Source: Hyphomonadaceae bacterium ML37
GTDB lineage: Bacteria > Pseudomonadota > Alphaproteobacteria > Caulobacterales > Maricaulaceae
Reading direction: 5' to 3'
Assembly (NCBI GenBank): GCA_027627685.1
Contig: CP091241.1
Coordinates: 1,489,191 to 1,553,190 of the forward strand
DNA length: 64,000 nucleotides
This document shows, piece after piece, positions 1 to 11,614 of the stretch (position 1 is its first letter; every line of letters begins with the position of its first letter). The notes below the pieces were generated by a model. It was not told the origin of the DNA, made no database searches, and worked only from the letters and a program-made list of their open reading frames with translations. Position numbers and translations under genes: made by a program.

Positions 1-1414
1 GGTTCTGGGAACAGTCGGCTAGCTTGCCGGGCAGGCGCAGCTTGCGCGTGGCGGACTGGCGCTTGACCTCCTTGTCGCGCTTGCGCTTGAGGCGGTCCTC
101 GGCCCGCTCGATCGCCCAGTCCACCAGACGCGCGGCGTCCTTGGGGCGGGCGGCGAGCCAGTGGTCAAACTGGTCGCGGATGGCCGCGTCCACCAGGCGC
201 TGGACCTCGGCAGTCGACAGGCGGTCCTTGGTCTGGCCCTGAAACTCGGGATCGCGCACGAAGACCGACACCAGCGCCCCGGCGCCGCCCATGACGTCGT
301 CGGCGGTGATCTGGGCGGCCTTCTTCTGGCCGGCCAGCTCGCCATAGCCGCGGATGGAGCGCGACAGCGCCGCGCGCAGGCCCTGTTCATGGGTGCCGCC
401 CATGGGGGTGGGCACGGTATTGCAAAAGCTCTGACAGAAGGCGTCGGCTTCGGCGAAGCCGTTCTCGGCAAACGCCACCGCCCATTCCACCGCGCCCATA
501 CGCCCGTCGCGTTCCACGCGGCCGGCGAAAATGTCGAGCACCAGACCGGACTCGCCGCACAGCTCGGTCAGGCGATCAGCCAGACCGCCCGGGAAGGCCA
601 GGGTGATCTCGGACGGAATGTCCGTGCCTTCGACCAGATGCGCCGGGCAGCGCCAGCGGATCTGGATGCCCCGGCGCAGGAAGGCCTTGGCGCGCGCCAT
701 GGCGAACAGGCGCGGCGCCTTGAACGCGGCGCGGGGGCCGAAGATTTCACTGTCAGGTTTGAATCGCACCGATGTGCCGCGCCGGTTGGACACCGCGCCG
801 GCGTTTTCCAGCGGACCTTGCGGGGCGCCGCGCTCAAACACCTGGCGCCACAGTGTGCGGTCGCGGGCGACTTCCACCTCCAGCCGCTCGGACAGGGCGT
901 TGACCACGCTGATGCCGACGCCGTGCAGGCCGCCCGAAGTCTCATAGGCCTTGTTGGAGAATTTGCCGCCCGAATGGAGCGTGCACATCACCACTTCCAG
1001 CGCGGACTTGCCGGGGAATTTGGGGTGCGGGTCCACCGGAATGCCCCGGCCGTTATCCACGACCGTGACGAAGCCCTCGTCATCCAGGCTCACCTCAATG
1101 CGGTCGGCATGGCCGGCGACCGCCTCGTCCATGGCATTGTCGAGCACTTCGGCGAACAGGTGATGGAGCGCGCGCTCGTCCGTGCCGCCGATATACATGC
1201 CCGGGCGCTTGCGCACCGGTTCGAGCCCTTCAAGCACCTCGATGGAGGAGGCGTCATAATCGCCGCCGCTCGCGGCCGGAGCGGACGCCGCCGCCTTGGC
1301 CGCCGCCGCGCGCGCAGCCGGTTTCACCGGCGCGGCCGGGGCCTCCGGCTGCGGCTTGGGGCGCGGGTTCGGGGTCCCGGCGTTGAACAGATCGTTTTGC
1401 GAATCGTGAGCCAT
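1..1414 (-). CDS. parE: DNA topoisomerase IV subunit B (5' part, cut by window edge)
   Basis: This is the ATPase subunit of topoisomerase IV, which with ParC decatenates daughter chromosomes. Only the first 471 codons lie in the window; the Toprim and C-terminal part is beyond base 1. After a variable Ala/Pro-rich leader of about 50 residues comes the GHKL ATP-binding fold: N-box EVLDN (about 89-93), DNGRGIPV (about 120-127) and GGLHGVG (about 161-167). The visible part ends just after LPGKLADCSQ, the segment that precedes the Toprim domain. The motif IGGTDERALHHLFAEVLDN is of ParE rather than GyrB type. The start is the ATG giving MAHDSQNDLF. Its partner parC is also in this window, at 27.8 kb, so the two genes are not adjacent. 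Confidence 0.95.
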   Translation of the reverse strand, partial: MAHDSQNDLFNAGTPNPRPKPQPEAPAAPVKPAARAAAAKAAASAPAASGGDYDASSIEVLEGLEPVRKRPGMYIGGTDERALHHLFAEVLDNAMDEAVAGHADRIEVSLDDEGFVTVVDNGRGIPVDPHPKFPGKSALEVVMCTLHSGGKFSNKAYETSGGLHGVGISVVNALSERLEVEVARDRTLWRQVFERGAPQGPLENAGAVSNRRGTSVRFKPDSEIFGPRAAFKAPRLFAMARAKAFLRRGIQIRWRCPAHLVEGTDIPSEITLAFPGGLADRLTELCGESGLVLDIFAGRVERDGRMGAVEWAVAFAENGFAEADAFCQSFCNTVPTPMGGTHEQGLRAALSRSIRGYGELAGQKKAAQITADDVMGGAGALVSVFVRDPEFQGQTKDRLSTAEVQRLVDAAIRDQFDHWLAARPKDAARLVDWAIERAEDRLKRKRDKEVKRQSATRKLRLPGKLADCSQN

Positions 1415-1480
1415 GTCACCGGCCAGAATGGACGGGCGCGCGCGAGATTGAAAAGGCTTCTGACAGGCGTTGTCAGCGCT

Positions 1481-2083
1481 TCAGAAGAAGCGCGAGCGCC
1501 GCTGCAGCCGCCGGCAGCCGGAGATCTGCTGGTCATACTGGCGGGCGTCGCGCTCCACCTCGCGCGCGGCGCGTTGAAGCCAGTCCTTGCCGCGAAAGGT
1601 TGCCCGGTTATAGCCGGTATGGCCCTCGTGGTAGGCAAGGTAGAGATTGTATGGGTCGTCCAGCGCGATGCGCGACAGCTGGTGGCTCTTTTGCGAGTAC
1701 CAGCCCACGAAATCCACCGCGTCGGCGAAATCGGTGCGCCGGGCGCGCCGGTTGCCGGAATCGCGCTGATACCATTCCCATGTCGTGTCGAGCGCCTGGG
1801 CGTAGCCATAGGCGCTGGACGGGCGGGCTCTCGGGATGATGCCGAGCAGGCGCTGACGGGCCGGGCGGGCGCGGGCGTTGAAACTGGATTCGCGCTTCAG
1901 GATGGCCAGCTGGACGCCCGGCGTGATGCCCCAGCGGCGCTCTGTGCGCTGCAGGGCGCGCCACCAGGACCGGTTGTCTTCCAGCAGAAGGCAGGCGTCA
2001 TGCGCCGGCTCCGGGCCGCGAGAGGCGCATCCGGTCAACGCCAGCACAGCCGCCAGCAGCACGATATGGGTCCAGCGTATCAT
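1481..2083 (-). CDS. Lytic transglycosylase-like lipoprotein (SLT fold)
   Basis: A 200-residue predicted lipoprotein. The N-terminus is a lipoprotein signal with lipobox LTGC (Cys19). The segment ILKRESSFNA carries a candidate catalytic glutamate (Glu65) in the context typical of SLT-type peptidoglycan lytic transglycosylases, followed by AYGYAQALDTTWEWY, the usual second SLT motif. It probably cuts glycan strands from the inner face of the outer membrane or the periplasm. It lies just upstream of parE on the same strand, 66 bases apart, and the two may be co-transcribed. There is no strong Shine-Dalgarno sequence before the ATG. The family call rests on motifs; the exact subfamily is not certain. 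Confidence 0.8.
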   Translation of the reverse strand: MIRWTHIVLLAAVLALTGCASRGPEPAHDACLLLEDNRSWWRALQRTERRWGITPGVQLAILKRESSFNARARPARQRLLGIIPRARPSSAYGYAQALDTTWEWYQRDSGNRRARRTDFADAVDFVGWYSQKSHQLSRIALDDPYNLYLAYHEGHTGYNRATFRGKDWLQRAAREVERDARQYDQQISGCRRLQRRSRFF

Positions 2084-2133
2084 GCGCTGGAGATTGCATC
2101 GGCAGGGTTAACAAGGACTCAAAACCGCCGGTG

Positions 2134-2168
2134 CGGTCCCCGGTTCCTGAGTGAGGGACCGGGGACCG
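2134..2168. repeat. Strong 14-bp stem hairpin in the gap between slt-like gene and autotransporter
   Basis: Bases 2134-2147 pair with 2155-2168, with one G-T pair, around a 7-base loop. It lies 51 bases upstream of the lipoprotein start and about 130 bases beyond the autotransporter stop. No T-run follows on either strand, so it is not a standard intrinsic terminator. It could be a dispersed palindrome or a 5'-UTR structure of the lipoprotein gene. Confidence 0.6.
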
Positions 2169-2295
2169 TGTCGGGGGAGCGGGCCGGCCTCAAGGGGGGG
2201 GCCGCGCCGGCTGTCCGTGCAACGCGCATGGGGGACCGTTGCGTCCGGACCAGATCAGACTAGGCGCTCTCGCGCTTTGGTGCAATATAAATCGC

Positions 2296-5200
2296 CTAGA
2301 AGGCGAGCCGGATCAGGATGCGCGCGGTGTGGCGCACGAAGTCGTCGCGCACATCGGCGTCATAGCCGAACGTGAAGGTGGAGTAGTTCGAGCCAGCCGA
2401 CAGGCCGAAGCCCAGAAGGACGCCCGAACCGGGGACCGCGCGCGGATTGAGCGTGAAGGGCGAGCCGTCAGGGCCAAAGCGGGCGATTGTCTCGGCCGAG
2501 CGGTTCGAGAACTCGCCGCGATAGCCGATCCGCAAGGACGGCAACCACCAGGAGGTGTCGCTGCCGAACCGGCGCGCCGCCGTCAGCGTCGCCGCACCGA
2601 GCAGAGTGGAGGATTCGCGATCATCGATATAGAGCGCCAGCGGGGAATTGGTGTCAGCGTTAAGCCCCTGGGACGTCTCGTTAAAGGCGCTTTCGAACAG
2701 GGCGAGATAGGTCAGCGTGGCTTCCGGACGGATTATCCAGCGGCCCTGGGTGAAGTCGCGCCCGACCCGTCCGGAGGCGGTGAAGTGCCAGCCGCTCCAG
2801 TCAGCCAGGGTGAGAGCGTTGAATTCCTGGATCCGGATGGTGCGCTCGGTCTCGAACCGGTCAAAACCCACACCGGCCGAGCCCGAAACGTCAAACCCGC
2901 TCAGGTCCATGCCGAAATAGGCGCTGACCTGGCCGGTAAAGGCCACCATCGGATCATTGAAGCCTTCGTGGCGGCGCATGTCGCTGCTGGCGCCCGACAC
3001 ATTGACGCCGACCGCGTAGAACGGACCCCAAGGGATGTCGATGCCGGCGGCAATGCCGACCCCCTGTCCGCGATAACCGGGATCTGTGACCATCCCGCCT
3101 GCGCGGTCGACGAAATAGGCGAATTCCTGGATCCAGACACCGGCCAGCTCGTCAGGCGCGCGGCGCGCATTCTCCAGGCGGGCGGCCAGGGCGCCGGCGG
3201 AGGCGTCATTGGACGCCAGCGCAAACTGGATGGCGCTGCCGGCGTAATCGGGCAGAAGCTGGTCATAGGCGCCGAAGAACTCGCCCTGCGTGCGAAGCGC
3301 CGCGATCGCGACTCCAAGGCCTTCTACAGCGTCGAACGCCGCCAGCGCCTCGCTGTAGGCAGCGGCGCGGTTGCCGTTGAAGCCAAGCTCTTCGGCGGTC
3401 CGGCGCTCCAGGCTCAGGATCAGGGAGTTGGGATCATTCTCGTCGCGCCGGATGGACGCGTTGTACAGATAGGGCGCCTCGGTAACAGCCAGCAGGTCCG
3501 CCTCATCGCTGATCGACAGGGTCTGCGCTGTGATCAGCTGGAATTCACGTCCCGCGCCGACCAGTTGCTCGAGGCTGATGGACAGGTCTGACCCTTCCAG
3601 GAAAGACACTTCACCGCTGGCGTTGATGAAGGCGTCCGTGCGCCCGTCCGAATCGATGCGCAGATTGAGGACCGCGCCGGAATTGAACACGGCGTTGGTC
3701 AGCTCGACCGCATTATCGCCGGTCAGGGTAATTCGCCCGTCGGTCACTTCGACATTCAGCTCGCCACCGCTATTGGCGATGGCGCCGATCATTTCCGCGC
3801 CATTGATCACCAGCCTGTCATTGCCGCCGCCAAATTCGACGTCCCCGCGCAATTCGCCGTGGAGAAGCTCGATCGTGTCGTCGCCATCACCCAGCAGGAC
3901 ATCGCCATTAATGACGGTGAGCTGGTTCTCGAACGGATTGCCTTCGTCGTCGAGCGCTTCGGTCTGGCGAATGAGCAGGCCCGAATGATGATTGCGGGCG
4001 TCAATGGCAACAAGGTCGACCGGATCGGCGTCTTCGGCGAGATTCGTCGCGATTGCGGAAATCACGCCGGAATTCTCGATCATCTCCAGAGATTGGGTGT
4101 TGACGGTAATGGCCGTCGCCGCCAGCCCGCCGCGCTCAACCTGCGCGAACAGCGTGCCGCGCTCGTTCAGGATTCGGCGGATTTCGGATCCCTCGTCCAG
4201 GACCAGCGCGAATGCGCGGCCCTGACCATGGTTGTCATCGGCGAAACCATCGTCCTCAAAGCCGAGATTGGTTGTCGCGCGAAGTTCGCCGCGGTTATGG
4301 AATGTATCCATCTGCGCGCCGTTCTGAATATGGACGCCGGTCGCATCCCCATCAAACGCCTGAGCGTCGATCGCCCCGGTGCTCAGGAACCCGTCCGCTG
4401 TCAGGATGACCGCGCGAATCTCGCCGTTCACGTCTCGCCCGCCGATGAGGAAGGCGGTGGCGTTATTGCCGTCAAACACACCGCGCGCCGCAATGGCGCC
4501 CCGGTTGACCACCGCATAGCCAAGCGATTCAGGTTCGGCCTCCTCGTCCTCGTCCGGCTCGGCCACGCCGAAATTGGGAGGAAGAATGACCTCTCCGATT
4601 ATCTGATCAGACTCAGCTGATTCGCCCGGGCGGATTTCGACGCCCGCCCCCGTGCCGCTGGAGCTCACGACAGAACCGGTTTCGCCGATGAAAACGCCGC
4701 CTTCGATTGAACCGGCGATCAGCACAGCCGCGCCGGAATCAAGATCGTCATCGCCCTCTTCAAGGAGCTCAAAGAAGTCCTGGGCAACCCGGCCCTGGAT
4801 CCGGAATCCGCTGACTTCGATCAGGCCAAGCATCCGGAAGGAGCCGCCCACATCGCCTTGCAAAACCACGCCATTGCCTTCGGGCGACTGAACGCGGGCC
4901 CCGAAGACTTCAAGGTCGCCGCTTACATCGCCTTCCAGCGATACCGCCACCGATCGCTCGCCGCGGATGGTGATCTGTCCCTGCAGCAGCACATCGCCAA
5001 CCACATCGGTCACGGTCCGCACGCCGAAACTGTCCTGGCCGATCACTTCTATTCGGCTCGACGGCAGGGCTGTGATGGAACCGGTGAACGCGTCCTGGCC
5101 GGCCAAGGGGTCGAAGTTTTCGTCGACGGCGCCTATCAGGATGCCGGTCTTGTCGCGGTCCTCGGCGAACGGACCGTCCGGAATGCCGTCTTCATCCTCA

Positions 5201-5538
5201 TCTTCCGCTTCGTAGCTGTCGCCGAGCGTAATCGCCCCGCCATGGCTGATGCCGCCAGTCACGCCCGGATCAGCCTGAATGCCGATGGCGCCGTCCTCAT
5301 CGGTGACCTCGATGTTCGCGCCGACATTGGTGGTGACGGAGTTGTCGGAGTTGAGCCGCACCGCCGGACCGGGCTGCCCGGTCAGCACCACACGACCGGT
5401 CTGCGCAATCACGATATTGCCTGCGGTGGCGGTATCGATCGGCGTCGTGCGCTCGTCCTCGATACGGGTTTCCTGGGCGAGGGCCGGCGTGGCGGCGATC
5501 GCGAGGATCGAAACGGCGGCGAAAAGGCTGCGGCGCAT
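2296..5538 (-). CDS. Autotransporter (type Va-like) with C-terminal beta-barrel
   Basis: A 1080-residue predicted outer-membrane autotransporter. The chosen start MRRSLFAAV has GGAG nine bases upstream and gives a clean Sec signal ending PALA-Q; an upstream in-frame ATG at 5580 would add 14 residues ahead of the signal. The passenger is acidic and repetitive, rich in short beta-helix-like units such as GDGDDTIEL and GGGNDRLVING. The last roughly 270 residues look like an autotransporter barrel: alternating aromatic/glycine strands, for example GVGFDRFETER, and a terminal phenylalanine after ILIRL as expected for BAM recognition. Function of the passenger is unknown; adhesion is the usual role of such proteins but is inference here. 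It is flanked by the glnBA operon and appears to stand alone. Confidence 0.85.
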   Translation of the reverse strand: MRRSLFAAVSILAIAATPALAQETRIEDERTTPIDTATAGNIVIAQTGRVVLTGQPGPAVRLNSDNSVTTNVGANIEVTDEDGAIGIQADPGVTGGISHGGAITLGDSYEAEDEDEDGIPDGPFAEDRDKTGILIGAVDENFDPLAGQDAFTGSITALPSSRIEVIGQDSFGVRTVTDVVGDVLLQGQITIRGERSVAVSLEGDVSGDLEVFGARVQSPEGNGVVLQGDVGGSFRMLGLIEVSGFRIQGRVAQDFFELLEEGDDDLDSGAAVLIAGSIEGGVFIGETGSVVSSSGTGAGVEIRPGESAESDQIIGEVILPPNFGVAEPDEDEEAEPESLGYAVVNRGAIAARGVFDGNNATAFLIGGRDVNGEIRAVILTADGFLSTGAIDAQAFDGDATGVHIQNGAQMDTFHNRGELRATTNLGFEDDGFADDNHGQGRAFALVLDEGSEIRRILNERGTLFAQVERGGLAATAITVNTQSLEMIENSGVISAIATNLAEDADPVDLVAIDARNHHSGLLIRQTEALDDEGNPFENQLTVINGDVLLGDGDDTIELLHGELRGDVEFGGGNDRLVINGAEMIGAIANSGGELNVEVTDGRITLTGDNAVELTNAVFNSGAVLNLRIDSDGRTDAFINASGEVSFLEGSDLSISLEQLVGAGREFQLITAQTLSISDEADLLAVTEAPYLYNASIRRDENDPNSLILSLERRTAEELGFNGNRAAAYSEALAAFDAVEGLGVAIAALRTQGEFFGAYDQLLPDYAGSAIQFALASNDASAGALAARLENARRAPDELAGVWIQEFAYFVDRAGGMVTDPGYRGQGVGIAAGIDIPWGPFYAVGVNVSGASSDMRRHEGFNDPMVAFTGQVSAYFGMDLSGFDVSGSAGVGFDRFETERTIRIQEFNALTLADWSGWHFTASGRVGRDFTQGRWIIRPEATLTYLALFESAFNETSQGLNADTNSPLALYIDDRESSTLLGAATLTAARRFGSDTSWWLPSLRIGYRGEFSNRSAETIARFGPDGSPFTLNPRAVPGSGVLLGFGLSAGSNYSTFTFGYDADVRDDFVRHTARILIRLAF

Positions 5539-5673
5539 GCGGCTGGTCTCCGGACTGGTCGCCTGCATTCGTGCAGACACAGAGCGTCAGATCAAGTGTC
5601 TAGACCATGATCGCCCCGGCGTCGACACCGTAACCGGAGCGGGCCGCCGGCCCGCCCGGACCGTCACTCACGC

Positions 5674-5706
5674 AAAAGGCCGGCCCGGATGATCCGGACC
5701 GGCCTT
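5674..5706 (-). terminator. Intrinsic terminator of glnA
   Basis: On the minus strand AAGGCCGG pairs with CCGGCCTT around a further internal stem (TCCGGAT), followed by TTTTGC. It sits 44 bases downstream of the glnA stop. Confidence 0.75.
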
Positions 5707-5749
5707 CGGGTCGATGTGCTGGCGCGCGAGGGCGCGCCAGGCTTTCGCG

Positions 5750-7153
5750 TCAGACTTTGTAGTAGAGCTCGAACTCGACCGGGTGGGGGTGATGCTCGAT
5801 GCGCGTTACCTCTTCCATCTTCAGCTCGATATAGGCGTCGATCTGGTCGTCATCGAACACCCCGCCCTTTTTCAGGAAGTCACGGTCGGCGTCGAGCGAT
5901 TCCATGGCCTCGCGCAGGGAGCGGCAGACAGTGGGGATGTCCTTGAGCTCCTCGGGCGGCAGGTCGTAGAGGTCCTTGTCCATCGCCTCGCCGGGATGGA
6001 TCTGGTTCTCGATGCCGTCGAGGCCGGCCATCAGCAGGGCGGCGAAGGTGAGGTAGGGGTTGCCCGACGGGTCGGGGAAGCGCGTCTCGATACGCTTGGC
6101 CTTGGGTGAGGACACGTGGGGGATGCGGATCGAGGCCGAGCGGTTGCGCGCCGAGTAGGCGAGCAGAACCGGCGCTTCGAAGCCTGGCACCAGACGCTTG
6201 TAGGAATTGGTCGAGGCGTTGGCGAAGGCGTTGATCGCGCGGGCGTGCTTGATGATGCCGCCGATATAATACAGGCACATGTCCGACAGGTCGGCGTATT
6301 TGTCGCCGGCGAACAGAGGCTGGCCGCCCTTCCAGATCGACTGGTGAACGTGCATGCCCGACCCGTTATCGGCATACATGGGCTTGGGCATGAAGGTCGC
6401 CGTCTTGCCATAGGCGGCGGCGACATTGTGGATGACGTATTTATACAGCTGCATCCGGTCGGCCATCGTGGTCAGCGTGGCGAATTTCATGCCCAGCTCG
6501 TGCTGCGACGGCGCCACCTCGTGGTGATGCTTTTCTGGCTGCATGCCCAGATCGGACATGACGGTGAGCATTTCCGAGCGCATGTCCTGGAGCGAATCGA
6601 TGGGCGGGACGGGGAAATAGCCGCCCTTCGGCCCCGGACGGTGACCCAGATTGCCGCCGTCATATTTCTTGGACGAGTTGTACGGGCCTTCCTCGGAATC
6701 GAGGATGTAGCCGGTATCGTTCTGTTTCACGCTCCAGCGCACATCGTCAAAGACGAAGAATTCCGCTTCCGGACCGAAGAAGGCGGTGTCGCCAATGCCC
6801 GACGCGGCGAGAAACTTCTCAGCCTTTTTCGCCGTGGTGCGCGGATCGCGGTTATACGCCTCGCCCGTGGACGGATCGAGCACGTCGCAGATAATGTTGA
6901 GCGTCGTCTGCTGGAAGAACGGGTCGATATGGGCCGTCTCCACGTCCGGCTTCAGATTCATGTCGGACTCGTTGATGGCCTTCCAGCCATTGATCGAGGA
7001 GCCGTCGAACATCTGTCCGTCTTCGAAGAAGTCCTCGTCGACCATGTCCTTGTGGAAGGTGACGTGGTGCAGCTTGCCGCGCGGATCGGAGAAGCGCAGG
7101 TCGACATACTCGACATCCTGCTCTTCCATCAGTTTCATGATCTTGTCAGACAT
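5750..7153 (-). CDS. glnA: Glutamine synthetase type I
   Basis: Makes glutamine from glutamate, ammonia and ATP as a cytoplasmic dodecamer. The 467-residue length fits the GSI-beta family. Visible motifs are the N-terminal DGSSINGW segment, the catalytic [11 protein letters not shown] and [13 protein letters not shown] metal/glutamate site, [10 protein letters not shown], and the adenylylation loop DLYDLPPEE with the target Tyr396. The start MSDKIMK is preferred over an upstream in-frame start at 7174 because GGAG lies ten bases before it. It follows glnB by 47 bases on the same strand, the classic alphaproteobacterial glnB-glnA operon, so it is probably under both PII/adenylyltransferase control and nitrogen-dependent transcription. 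No sigma-54 type promoter could be recognised by eye. Confidence 0.97.
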   Translation of the reverse strand: MSDKIMKLMEEQDVEYVDLRFSDPRGKLHHVTFHKDMVDEDFFEDGQMFDGSSINGWKAINESDMNLKPDVETAHIDPFFQQTTLNIICDVLDPSTGEAYNRDPRTTAKKAEKFLAASGIGDTAFFGPEAEFFVFDDVRWSVKQNDTGYILDSEEGPYNSSKKYDGGNLGHRPGPKGGYFPVPPIDSLQDMRSEMLTVMSDLGMQPEKHHHEVAPSQHELGMKFATLTTMADRMQLYKYVIHNVAAAYGKTATFMPKPMYADNGSGMHVHQSIWKGGQPLFAGDKYADLSDMCLYYIGGIIKHARAINAFANASTNSYKRLVPGFEAPVLLAYSARNRSASIRIPHVSSPKAKRIETRFPDPSGNPYLTFAALLMAGLDGIENQIHPGEAMDKDLYDLPPEELKDIPTVCRSLREAMESLDADRDFLKKGGVFDDDQIDAYIELKMEEVTRIEHHPHPVEFELYYKV

Positions 7154-7200
7154 AGAGTTCTGGCTCCGGTACAAGGGGGTTAGAAAGGGTGGGGCGGGCG

Positions 7201-9188
<1,988 letters not shown>

Positions 9189-9256
9189 CCGCGCGCGCAG
9201 GGCCAGCGTATAGCTGCGCCGCCACCTGAATTTTCCCTCGCTGACCGGAATGCGCC

Positions 9257-11524
9257 ATGTCTGAAATCGAACGCCTGTCCCAGACTGATGAAGATGCGCT
9301 GGCGTTTCACCGCGCCGAACCGGCGGGCAAGATCGCGCTTCAGCCCACCAAGCCCATGGCGACGCAACGTGATCTGGCTCTGGCCTATTCGCCCGGCGTG
9401 GCCGCGCCGGTGCGCGCCATCGCCGCTGATCCCGACGCGGTCTACGACTACACGTCCAAGGGCAATATGGTTGCCGTAGTGTCCAATGGCACGGCGATCC
9501 TGGGCCTCGGCGATCTTGGCCCGGCGGCGTCCAAGCCGGTGATGGAAGGCAAGGCGGTCTTGTTCAAGCGCTTTGCTGATATCGACGCCTTCGATCTGGA
9601 GATTGCATACACCGATCCTGACCGGTTCGTGGACTGTGTGGCCGGCTTCGGCGACACGTTTGGCGGCATCAATCTGGAAGACATCAAGAGTCCCGAATGC
9701 TTCGAGATCGAGGCGCGCCTGCGCGAGATGCTCGACATCCCGGTCTTCCACGACGACCAGCACGGTACCGCGATTATTGCGGCGGCGGGTCTGATGAATG
9801 CCTGCCGCCTGACGGGGCGCACGCTGGAGGAGGTCCGCCTTGTACTGATCGGCGCCGGCGCGGCGGGCCTGTCGGTGCTGGAATTGCTCAAATCGCTGGG
9901 CGTGCGCGACGAGAACGTCACGATCATTGACCTCAAGGGCGTGGTGCATTCCGACCGTAATGACCTGCACGAGCGGCTGCGCCGCCATGCGCGCCGCACA
10001 CCGCTGCGCACGCTGGAAGAGGCGATGGTGGACGCCCATGTGATGCTGGGCCTGTCGGCGGGCGGGATCGTGACCCCGGCCATGGTCAAATCCATGGCGC
10101 CCGATCCGGTGGTTTTCGCTATGGCCAATCCCACCCCGGAAATCATGCCCGACCAGGTGCGCGCGGTGCGTCCCGATGCGATCGTGGCTACAGGCCGGTC
10201 CGATTTCCCCAATCAGGTCAATAACGTCCTGGGATTTCCTTACATCTTCCGCGGCGCGCTGGACGTGCGCGCCAGGACGATCAATGAAGAGATGAAGCTC
10301 GCCGCCGCCCATGCGCTGGCCGATCTGGCGCGCCAGGATGTGCCTGATGAGGTCGCAGCGGCCAACAAGTCCGGCGCGCTGAAATTCGGGCGCGACTACA
10401 TCATCCCGTCGCCGTTCGATCCGCGCCTTTTGAGCTTCGTGCCGCCCTATGTGGCGCGCGCGGCGGTGGAGTCCGGCGTGGCGCGCATCGCGCTCAAAGA
10501 CCCGCTGGACTATGGCCGCCGCCTGGCCCGGCGCCTGGATCCCACCGCCGCCCTGCAGCAGCGCGTCACCGCGGCGATCAAGGGCACGGACAAGCGCATC
10601 GTCTTCGCCGAGGGCGAAGAGCCGAGCGTCATCCGCGCCGCCCACGCCTTCCAGTCCCAGGGGCTGGGGCGGGCGGTTCTGGTGGCGCGCGACGATATCG
10701 CCCGCCGCAATATGCGTGAGCTGGGTCTGCCCGAAGACGATCTGGAGATCCGCAATGCGCGGCTGTCAGACCGCAACACCGACTATGCTGACTGGCTGTA
10801 CGAGCGCCTGCAGCGGCGCGGCTATCTGCGCCGGGACGTGCAACGCCTTGTCAATAATGACCGCAACGTGTTTTCCGCCTGCATGCTCAAGTTTGGCGAT
10901 GCGGACGGCATGGTGACCGGCGTGACGCGCCACTACACCAACACGATGTCGGACATTCGCCTGGTGCTCGATCCGGCGCCGGGCGGGCGGATCATCGGCC
11001 TGTCCATCGCGCTGGCCAAAGGCCGCACGCTGGTCATCGCCGACACCAATGTGACCGAGTTTCCCGACGCCGGGGATCTGGCCGAAATCGCGGAAGGCGC
11101 AGCCCATGCGGCGGGGCGTCTCGGCCTGTCGCCGCGGGTGGCTTTCCTGTCGTATTCCACCTTCGGCAACCCGCCCGGCGAACGCACGGCCAAGGTCCAG
11201 CGCGCGGTGGAGATGCTGGAAGAACGCGGCGTCGCATTCGAGTATGAGGGAGAGCTGGCCGCCGATATCGCCCTCGATCCCGACCATCACGAGGTCTATC
11301 CGTTCTCGCGCCTGTCAGACGCCGCGAATGTGCTGATCATGCCGGCGGTGCACTCGGCCTCCATCGCCACGCGCCTGCTCAAGGCGGCGGGCGGGGCCAC
11401 GGTGATCGAAGGCTTGCTGATCGGGCTGGAGAAATCGGTCCAGATCGCGCGGGTGGGTTCGCCCGTATCCGACATCGTCAATCTGGCCGGCATGGCGAGC
11501 TTTGATCTGACACGGCGCGACTGA
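9257..11524 (+). CDS. maeB: NADP-dependent malic enzyme with phosphotransacetylase-like domain
   Basis: A 755-residue MaeB-type enzyme that oxidatively decarboxylates malate to pyruvate and NADPH. Residues 1-430 are the malic enzyme: LAYSPGVAAPV, GFGDTFGGINLEDIKSPECF, FHDDQHGTAI and a nucleotide-binding LIGAGAAGLSV. From about residue 435 (KRIVFAEGEEPSVIRAA) to the end it matches the phosphate acetyl/butyryltransferase family. In studied MaeB proteins that domain is regulatory, binding acetyl-CoA, and not catalytic, so the same is inferred here. It converges with the tail-collar gene cluster on the other strand, with a terminator hairpin in the gap. Confidence 0.96.
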   Translation: MSEIERLSQTDEDALAFHRAEPAGKIALQPTKPMATQRDLALAYSPGVAAPVRAIAADPDAVYDYTSKGNMVAVVSNGTAILGLGDLGPAASKPVMEGKAVLFKRFADIDAFDLEIAYTDPDRFVDCVAGFGDTFGGINLEDIKSPECFEIEARLREMLDIPVFHDDQHGTAIIAAAGLMNACRLTGRTLEEVRLVLIGAGAAGLSVLELLKSLGVRDENVTIIDLKGVVHSDRNDLHERLRRHARRTPLRTLEEAMVDAHVMLGLSAGGIVTPAMVKSMAPDPVVFAMANPTPEIMPDQVRAVRPDAIVATGRSDFPNQVNNVLGFPYIFRGALDVRARTINEEMKLAAAHALADLARQDVPDEVAAANKSGALKFGRDYIIPSPFDPRLLSFVPPYVARAAVESGVARIALKDPLDYGRRLARRLDPTAALQQRVTAAIKGTDKRIVFAEGEEPSVIRAAHAFQSQGLGRAVLVARDDIARRNMRELGLPEDDLEIRNARLSDRNTDYADWLYERLQRRGYLRRDVQRLVNNDRNVFSACMLKFGDADGMVTGVTRHYTNTMSDIRLVLDPAPGGRIIGLSIALAKGRTLVIADTNVTEFPDAGDLAEIAEGAAHAAGRLGLSPRVAFLSYSTFGNPPGERTAKVQRAVEMLEERGVAFEYEGELAADIALDPDHHEVYPFSRLSDAANVLIMPAVHSASIATRLLKAAGGATVIEGLLIGLEKSVQIARVGSPVSDIVNLAGMASFDLTRRD

Positions 11525-11562
11525 CGCCAGCGCGCCATTGATGGCGCAACCCCAAACGCAAA

Positions 11563-11591
11563 ACGCCCCCGGCCGATACAGCCGGAGGCGT
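11563..11591 (-). terminator. Terminator of the tail-collar gene cluster
   Basis: Minus-strand hairpin ACGCCtCCGGC / GCCGGgGGCGT with a 7-base loop, followed by TTTTGCGTTT. It lies 24 bases past the last tail-collar gene. The stem could also stop transcription from maeB, but the plus side lacks a T-run. Confidence 0.7.
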
Positions 11592-11614
11592 CTGAAGCAA
11601 TCCGACGTGGGACG

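Noticed and set aside
161-2263. A 700-codon open frame on the plus strand
   Set aside because: It is antisense to parE and the transglycosylase-like gene, matches no family, and reflects the high GC content.
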